A stretch of 8,400 nucleotides of DNA, taken from assembly GCA_002423555.1 (NCBI GenBank), contig DIWQ01000016.1, forward strand, positions 1 through 8,400, given 5' to 3'. Each line of letters starts with the position of its first letter. Within the stretch, counting starts at the first letter, position 1. Positions 5,501 to 8,400 of the stretch are shown piece after piece. The translations under genes were made by a program, and so were the position numbers. This stretch comes from Patescibacteria group bacterium UBA6102. Its GTDB lineage: Bacteria; Patescibacteriota; Minisyncoccia; Minisyncoccales; UBA5738. The notes beneath the pieces were generated by a model. That model did not search any database and was not told the origin of the DNA. It saw only the letters and a list, made by a program, of their open reading frames with translations.

Positions 5501-5512
5501 ACCTTTTCTGAC

Positions 5513-5541
5513 ATTATAACTCACCGCACCCAAAGAAGCAA
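5513..5541 (-). promoter_or_regulatory. Possible internal promoter for the two receiver genes and holA
   Basis: In the 49-base gap after the kinase gene, the minus strand carries TTGCTT (5541-5536), a 17-base spacer and a perfect TATAAT (5518-5513). Transcription would start about six bases before the receiver ATG, giving an almost leaderless mRNA. The -35 is weak (three of six), so this is moderate-confidence; it would let the receivers and holA be made without the sensor and kinase. Confidence 0.45.
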
Positions 5542-5549
5542 ATTGCCTA

Positions 5550-6911
5550 TCAATCGGATTCCGCCGGCGGCAGTACAAAAGAAAATTTCGTGGCCCGTCC
5601 GGGCTCGGAAACAAAACGGATCTTCCCGCCGTGGGCTTCAACAATATTCTTGGCAATAAACAAACCCAATCCGGTGCCCTCGGTTTCCGCCTTGATCGCG
5701 TTGGCGCTCCGGAAATATTTCGTAAAAATACGGTCTTGCTGTTCCGCGGGGATTCCGATACCCGTATCGGTGACTTCAACCATCGCATTGCCGTCTTCCT
5801 CGCCGAGGGTGACGGAAATTTTTCCGCCGGCGGGCGTATATTTGAGCGAATTTTCAATCAGGTTGGAGGCCACCAACTTAATCTTTTCAAGATCAATTTT
5901 TACCGTGGGAACGACCGGCGCGATTTTTTCAAACGACAAATTCAAATTCTTTTGGCGGGCCATATCTTCATAGTTGGCAATCAGGCCGCGGATAACCTCT
6001 TCAATGTCGGCCACCACCGGGTTGTAGACCTGCCGCCCTTCCTCAATGCGGGTGACATTCAAAAGATCGTTGATCAAATTGATCATCCGTTCATTGGATT
6101 TATAGGTTTTGTCCAAAAACTCTCTCTGCTCGTCATTGATCGGGCCGAGATCGCCGTCCAAAATCATTCTCAGTGTCCACTTAATCGCCGAAATCGGGGT
6201 GCGCAATTGATGGGCCGCGATGGAAACGAACTCCGTCTTCATTTTTTCCACCATTTTTTCCCGGCTGATGTCATGGATGATCAAAAGAGTCCCGATCTTG
6301 CCGGCGCGGCCGGCAACTTCAAGAACACTCACTTCAAAAACCGTCTTTTCGTTCAAAGAAAGCTCCCGGCGGGAAACGCGTTCCAAGGAGCCGGCGAAAA
6401 CTTCTCCCAACGGCGACATCGGCGCGAAGCGAACAATATCCGAAATCCGTCCGCCGATCATATTTTTACTCTCCGCCTTGTTAATGGAAAAATAATTTTC
6501 TATCCGCGGATTGACCAGCGCCAAACGGTCGCGCGCGTCAAAAAACATCAATCCGTCGGAAAAATTGGCGATAATCGCCATCGTTTTCTCTCTTTCTTCT
6601 TCGGCCCGGCGGCGCAAATCTTCCATATCTTCCAACATATTCATCAAGGCCACGCGGGAATTTTCGGATTCAGCCACTTTCCGCCGCAATTCCTCGGTCC
6701 GCTCCTTCATTTCTTTTTCCAAATTGGCGGCCAGTTCGCGCAACGCCCTGGTTTTGGCATTAATGCGAACTTCCAAAATACCGTTGGCCTCCTCAAGGCG
6801 CGCTTTCATTTCGCTCAATTCGGCCAGTTCGCGTTCGCGCAAAGATTGATCACCCGACAATGGCTGCGCCGGCGGCAGAGGAATGTTGTTGGAATTGATT
6901 GCTTTATCCAT
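5550..6911 (-). CDS. Soluble sensor histidine kinase (coiled coil, PAS, HisKA, HATPase)
   Basis: A 453-residue kinase with no membrane segment. In order: a charged coiled coil (about 22-112) containing two RT/KT-centred repeats (LEVRINAKTRALR at 46, LEKEMKERTEELR at 64); a PAS domain (about 108-215, beginning MAIIANFSDGLMFFD); a HisKA dimerisation domain with the H-box FVSIAAHQLRTPISAIKW (His234 is the phosphorylation site); and a HATPase domain with N-box NLIENSLKYTP (350-360), G1 DTGIGIP (382-388), FTKYF (396-400) and G2 GTGLGLF (412-418). All catalytic boxes are intact, so it should autophosphorylate and pass phosphate to the receivers that follow. Its ATG lies inside the end of the sensor gene (ATGGATAA overlap of 8 bases), implying translational coupling. 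Without its own membrane part, it probably takes its signal from the sensor protein through the coiled coils and/or from a ligand in the PAS domain. It stops at TGA. Confidence 0.94.
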   Translation of the reverse strand: MDKAINSNNIPLPPAQPLSGDQSLRERELAELSEMKARLEEANGILEVRINAKTRALRELAANLEKEMKERTEELRRKVAESENSRVALMNMLEDMEDLRRRAEEEREKTMAIIANFSDGLMFFDARDRLALVNPRIENYFSINKAESKNMIGGRISDIVRFAPMSPLGEVFAGSLERVSRRELSLNEKTVFEVSVLEVAGRAGKIGTLLIIHDISREKMVEKMKTEFVSIAAHQLRTPISAIKWTLRMILDGDLGPINDEQREFLDKTYKSNERMINLINDLLNVTRIEEGRQVYNPVVADIEEVIRGLIANYEDMARQKNLNLSFEKIAPVVPTVKIDLEKIKLVASNLIENSLKYTPAGGKISVTLGEEDGNAMVEVTDTGIGIPAEQQDRIFTKYFRSANAIKAETEGTGLGLFIAKNIVEAHGGKIRFVSEPGRATKFSFVLPPAESD

Positions 6912-8142
6912 TATTTTGACGGCTGTTTTGCCCGAGATTTGAAATTTGGGCGCGCAGGCGCGCGTTTTCTTCTTTTAATTCAATCATTTTCAGTTCGCGC
7001 CCAACGGTGATTTTTTGAAAAGTTTCCAAGTCTTTGATTTTTGATTCAAGATCGTTGGTGCGCGCAACGATTTTTTCTTCCAGCGTTTGGTTGAGCAACT
7101 CCAATTCCCGCGTGCGGGCGCGTACGCGAATTTCCAAGACGGCGTTTAATTCTTCCAAATTCATTTTTGCCCGCTCCAATTCCCGAGTTCTTTGAGCAAC
7201 CTTCAATTCAAGCTCTTCTTTCTCCCGAAGTTCCTTAACCGTGCTTTGCACCAGAATATACCCGAAAATGCAGAAAAGAACGAACAAAACGAGCATCAGC
7301 GCTCTCTGCCACAATAATTCAAGAAAGATCGGCAGGGCCAGCAAACTGGCGCCCATCAACCCGACGAATACCTCCACCAGAATGATTTTGATGCCGAAAA
7401 GCTTGTCGTGCACCGTGCGGTAAACGACATATCCCAGCAAAATGGCAATGACATAATTCACCGACACCGCAAAGAACCCGACATAACCCCAAAACTCCCC
7501 CAGCGCCGGTGCAATAATGTTGAAAATCAAATTGAAAATTCCAAAAGCCCCGGCTGAAAGCGCCACCGGACCGACCTTTTGTCGATTCTGTGCGTCGGCA
7601 AAACGGCGGTTGCGCGATAATTCCCAAAACGAAAGGGCCAGCGACGCGGCGGCGGCGGCAACGTAGAGCCAAAACAATCGCCCGGGAACAATCCACGCCG
7701 CGACCGGAATGGTGCCGCCGATGACCGCTTCCCGGACCACCAACGGCATTAAGGACGCAATGCCCAAAAACGCCCACAACGCCAGCGCAAAATTGCTTTT
7801 ACGGCGGCGGCCCGCATCCAAAGGATTGGCGCCGGGAAAATTCAGCGCGAAAACGTAGAACGCGGCAAAGAACACCGCCATCAAAACGTAAACGGCGCGA
7901 AAACCCCCGGCCGCCACCGCGGCCGCAGAGGAAGAAAACAGCACGCTTGCATGCGAACTCAAGAAATCGGCGTCCATCCACAACAAAACAAAGAAAATGC
8001 CCGCCAAAAACATCCTCCCGAAAACCGTGCGCCAATTCGCCGCCGAGGCCCACAAGATCAATTGCAACCCCACCACATTCGCCAAAAAAAACAGGAGTTT
8101 CCCGGCCAATGCAAACAGATTGACAAAATCAATGAAATTCAT
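6904..8142 (-). CDS. Multi-TM sensor protein with C-terminal coiled coil, no kinase domain
   Basis: A 412-residue membrane protein counted from the ATG at 8142 (a TTG at 8160 would add six residues). About eight or nine hydrophobic segments fill residues 9-300, like the N-terminal 7TM sensor part of many histidine kinases; the last ones carry HDKLFGIKIILVEVFVGLMG and FCIFGYILVQSTVKEL. A long cytoplasmic coiled coil follows, with three RT-centred repeats (LELKVAQRTRELE, LEIRVRARTRELE, LEEKIVARTNDLE), then TVGRELKMIELKEEN, a helix usually found linking sensors to downstream signalling domains. The protein ends there: no HisKA or HATPase domain. The kinase gene begins inside its last codons, so the two look like halves of a receptor made as separate chains. 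The signal sensed cannot be told from the sequence; no periplasmic ligand domain is visible. It has its own extended -10 promoter. Confidence 0.88.
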   Translation of the reverse strand: MNFIDFVNLFALAGKLLFFLANVVGLQLILWASAANWRTVFGRMFLAGIFFVLLWMDADFLSSHASVLFSSSAAAVAAGGFRAVYVLMAVFFAAFYVFALNFPGANPLDAGRRRKSNFALALWAFLGIASLMPLVVREAVIGGTIPVAAWIVPGRLFWLYVAAAAASLALSFWELSRNRRFADAQNRQKVGPVALSAGAFGIFNLIFNIIAPALGEFWGYVGFFAVSVNYVIAILLGYVVYRTVHDKLFGIKIILVEVFVGLMGASLLALPIFLELLWQRALMLVLFVLFCIFGYILVQSTVKELREKEELELKVAQRTRELERAKMNLEELNAVLEIRVRARTRELELLNQTLEEKIVARTNDLESKIKDLETFQKITVGRELKMIELKEENARLRAQISNLGQNSRQNNG

Positions 8143-8150
8143 TTTTACTG

Positions 8151-8177
8151 GAAACGGCAACTCCGTTTCAACGAGTT
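8151..8177 (-). promoter_or_regulatory. Alternative hairpins in the sensor-gene leader
   Basis: Just before the sensor ATG, GAAACGG (8151-8157) and CCGTTTC (8163-8169) form a perfect 7-bp stem with a five-base loop. A competing 5-bp stem pairs 8159-8163 with 8173-8177. Both would involve the only GGAG nearby (8164-8161), which is 18 bases from the ATG and directly beside the TTG at 8160. The two folds exclude each other, so a translation switch is conceivable, but the stems are short and this is inference. Confidence 0.3.
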
Positions 8178-8192
8178 GATTCTAACAATTTT

Positions 8193-8201
8193 ATTATAAC
8201 A
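8193..8201 (-). promoter_or_regulatory. Extended -10 promoter of the sensor-kinase cassette
   Basis: On the minus strand TGT directly precedes a perfect TATAAT (8198-8193). No good -35 lies 16-18 bases further up, as is common for extended -10 promoters. Transcription would start near 8186, about 44 bases before the ATG. The upstream gene ends at 8228 with no terminator in between, so read-through into the cassette is also possible. Confidence 0.5.
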
Positions 8202-8227
8202 TAAAAATCCGGCGCGGGCGCAAAGAA

Positions 8228-8400
8228 TTAAAACAATGTCCGGTTAACTCCCGCCCCGGCGGCCGGCAGGCGCTTGGCGATTCCCGCAAGCCCTCTCTCC
8301 AACAGCGCGGCGCGGGCGCGAACCGCGGAAAAATTTTTAAAGTCGCACTTTCCCAGCACCGCTCCGAGCGGAGCATCCGCCATCATTGACGCCAATTTTT
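8228..8400 (-). CDS. 3' end of an unrecognised gene, cut by the window edge
   Basis: A minus-strand frame enters at the right edge and stops with TAA at 8228. It gives 56 complete residues, including LASMMADAPLGAVLGKCDF, an alanine- and arginine-rich helical stretch (FSAVRARAALLERGLAGIAK) and the end VNRTLF. Composition and codon usage (GC-rich third positions, Ala/Gly/Arg/Leu) look like a real protein, and it is more natural than the other open frame here, which is rich in Arg, Cys and Pro. No family is recognised from this fragment. It is on the same strand as the sensor cassette, and its end is only about 30 bases from the cassette promoter. Confidence 0.55.
   Translation of the reverse strand, partial: KLASMMADAPLGAVLGKCDFKNFSAVRARAALLERGLAGIAKRLPAAGAGVNRTLF

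Noticed and set aside
5501..5857. N-terminal extension of the second receiver, open back into the kinase gene
   Set aside because: It overlaps the kinase C-terminus in another frame, has a Pro/Arg/Ser-rich non-domain sequence, and the promoter -10 and the start of the receiver domain both point to 5500.
6890..6960. Programmed frameshift fusing the sensor and kinase
   Set aside because: No slippery heptamer is visible before the sensor stop, and the kinase has its own ATG within the overlap, so two separate proteins are more likely.
5631..7010. A 459-codon open frame on the plus strand, opposite the kinase gene
   Set aside because: It is the antisense of a gene with intact kinase motifs in every part. 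Its product is rich in Phe, His, Gly and Arg with no recognisable motif, and codon bias on the other strand explains why it stays open.
8194..8376. A 60-codon minus-strand frame at the right edge
   Set aside because: Its product is rich in Arg, Cys and Pro with no motif. The frame ending at 8228 enters from the edge with a more natural composition and is preferred.
1..8400. CRISPR array, tRNA, rRNA or integrase/attachment site
   Set aside because: No regularly spaced repeats, no tRNA T-arm pattern, no rRNA stretches and no recombinase gene were seen on either strand.

Overview
The window looks like chromosomal DNA from a bacterium of the candidate phyla radiation (Patescibacteria, probably a Parcubacteria-like lineage). 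This rests on the small gene set and on several family variants: a 3D-domain hydrolase with the TAYSSTVEQTDSTP motif, a MurE-like ligase lacking the usual N-terminal domain, and a seven- to nine-TM sensor ending in a TVGRELKMIELKEE helix. Most starts lack a good Shine-Dalgarno sequence. UGA is a normal stop here (rpsT and the histidine kinase both end in it), so this is not a code-25 lineage. The lineage call is inference from protein style; no rRNA is present.

Layout: almost everything is on the minus strand, so transcription runs from right to left. The right edge holds the 3' end of an unrecognised gene (8228-8400). Next is a signalling cassette: a membrane sensor with no kinase domain (6904-8142), a soluble PAS/HisKA/HATPase kinase that overlaps it by 8 bases (5550-6911), and two stand-alone receivers (5129-5500 and 4748-5116). 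holA (3815-4729) follows 17-18 bases later and may be read on the same transcript. rpsT (3420-3686) is the only plus-strand gene and converges on holA. Between them lie a strong terminator and a 74-bp imperfect palindrome whose right arm includes the holA stop codon.

Left of rpsT is the divergent murE-like ligase gene (2048-3322). Its promoter interleaves with the rpsT promoter and would give a leaderless mRNA. Further left are two exported-protein genes, each with its own promoter: the 3D-domain protein (1218-1790) behind a ~110-base leader that can fold and contains a 20-codon open frame, and an unrecognised secreted protein (68-904) behind a ~180-base leader that begins with a hairpin. MurE and the 3D protein fit a cell-wall theme; rpsT and holA are housekeeping genes. 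The sensor, kinase and receivers form a complete phosphotransfer set with no visible output domain.

Most worth a second look: the 74-bp palindrome, the folded leader of the 3D gene, and the split sensor/kinase pair that share a matching coiled-coil register.
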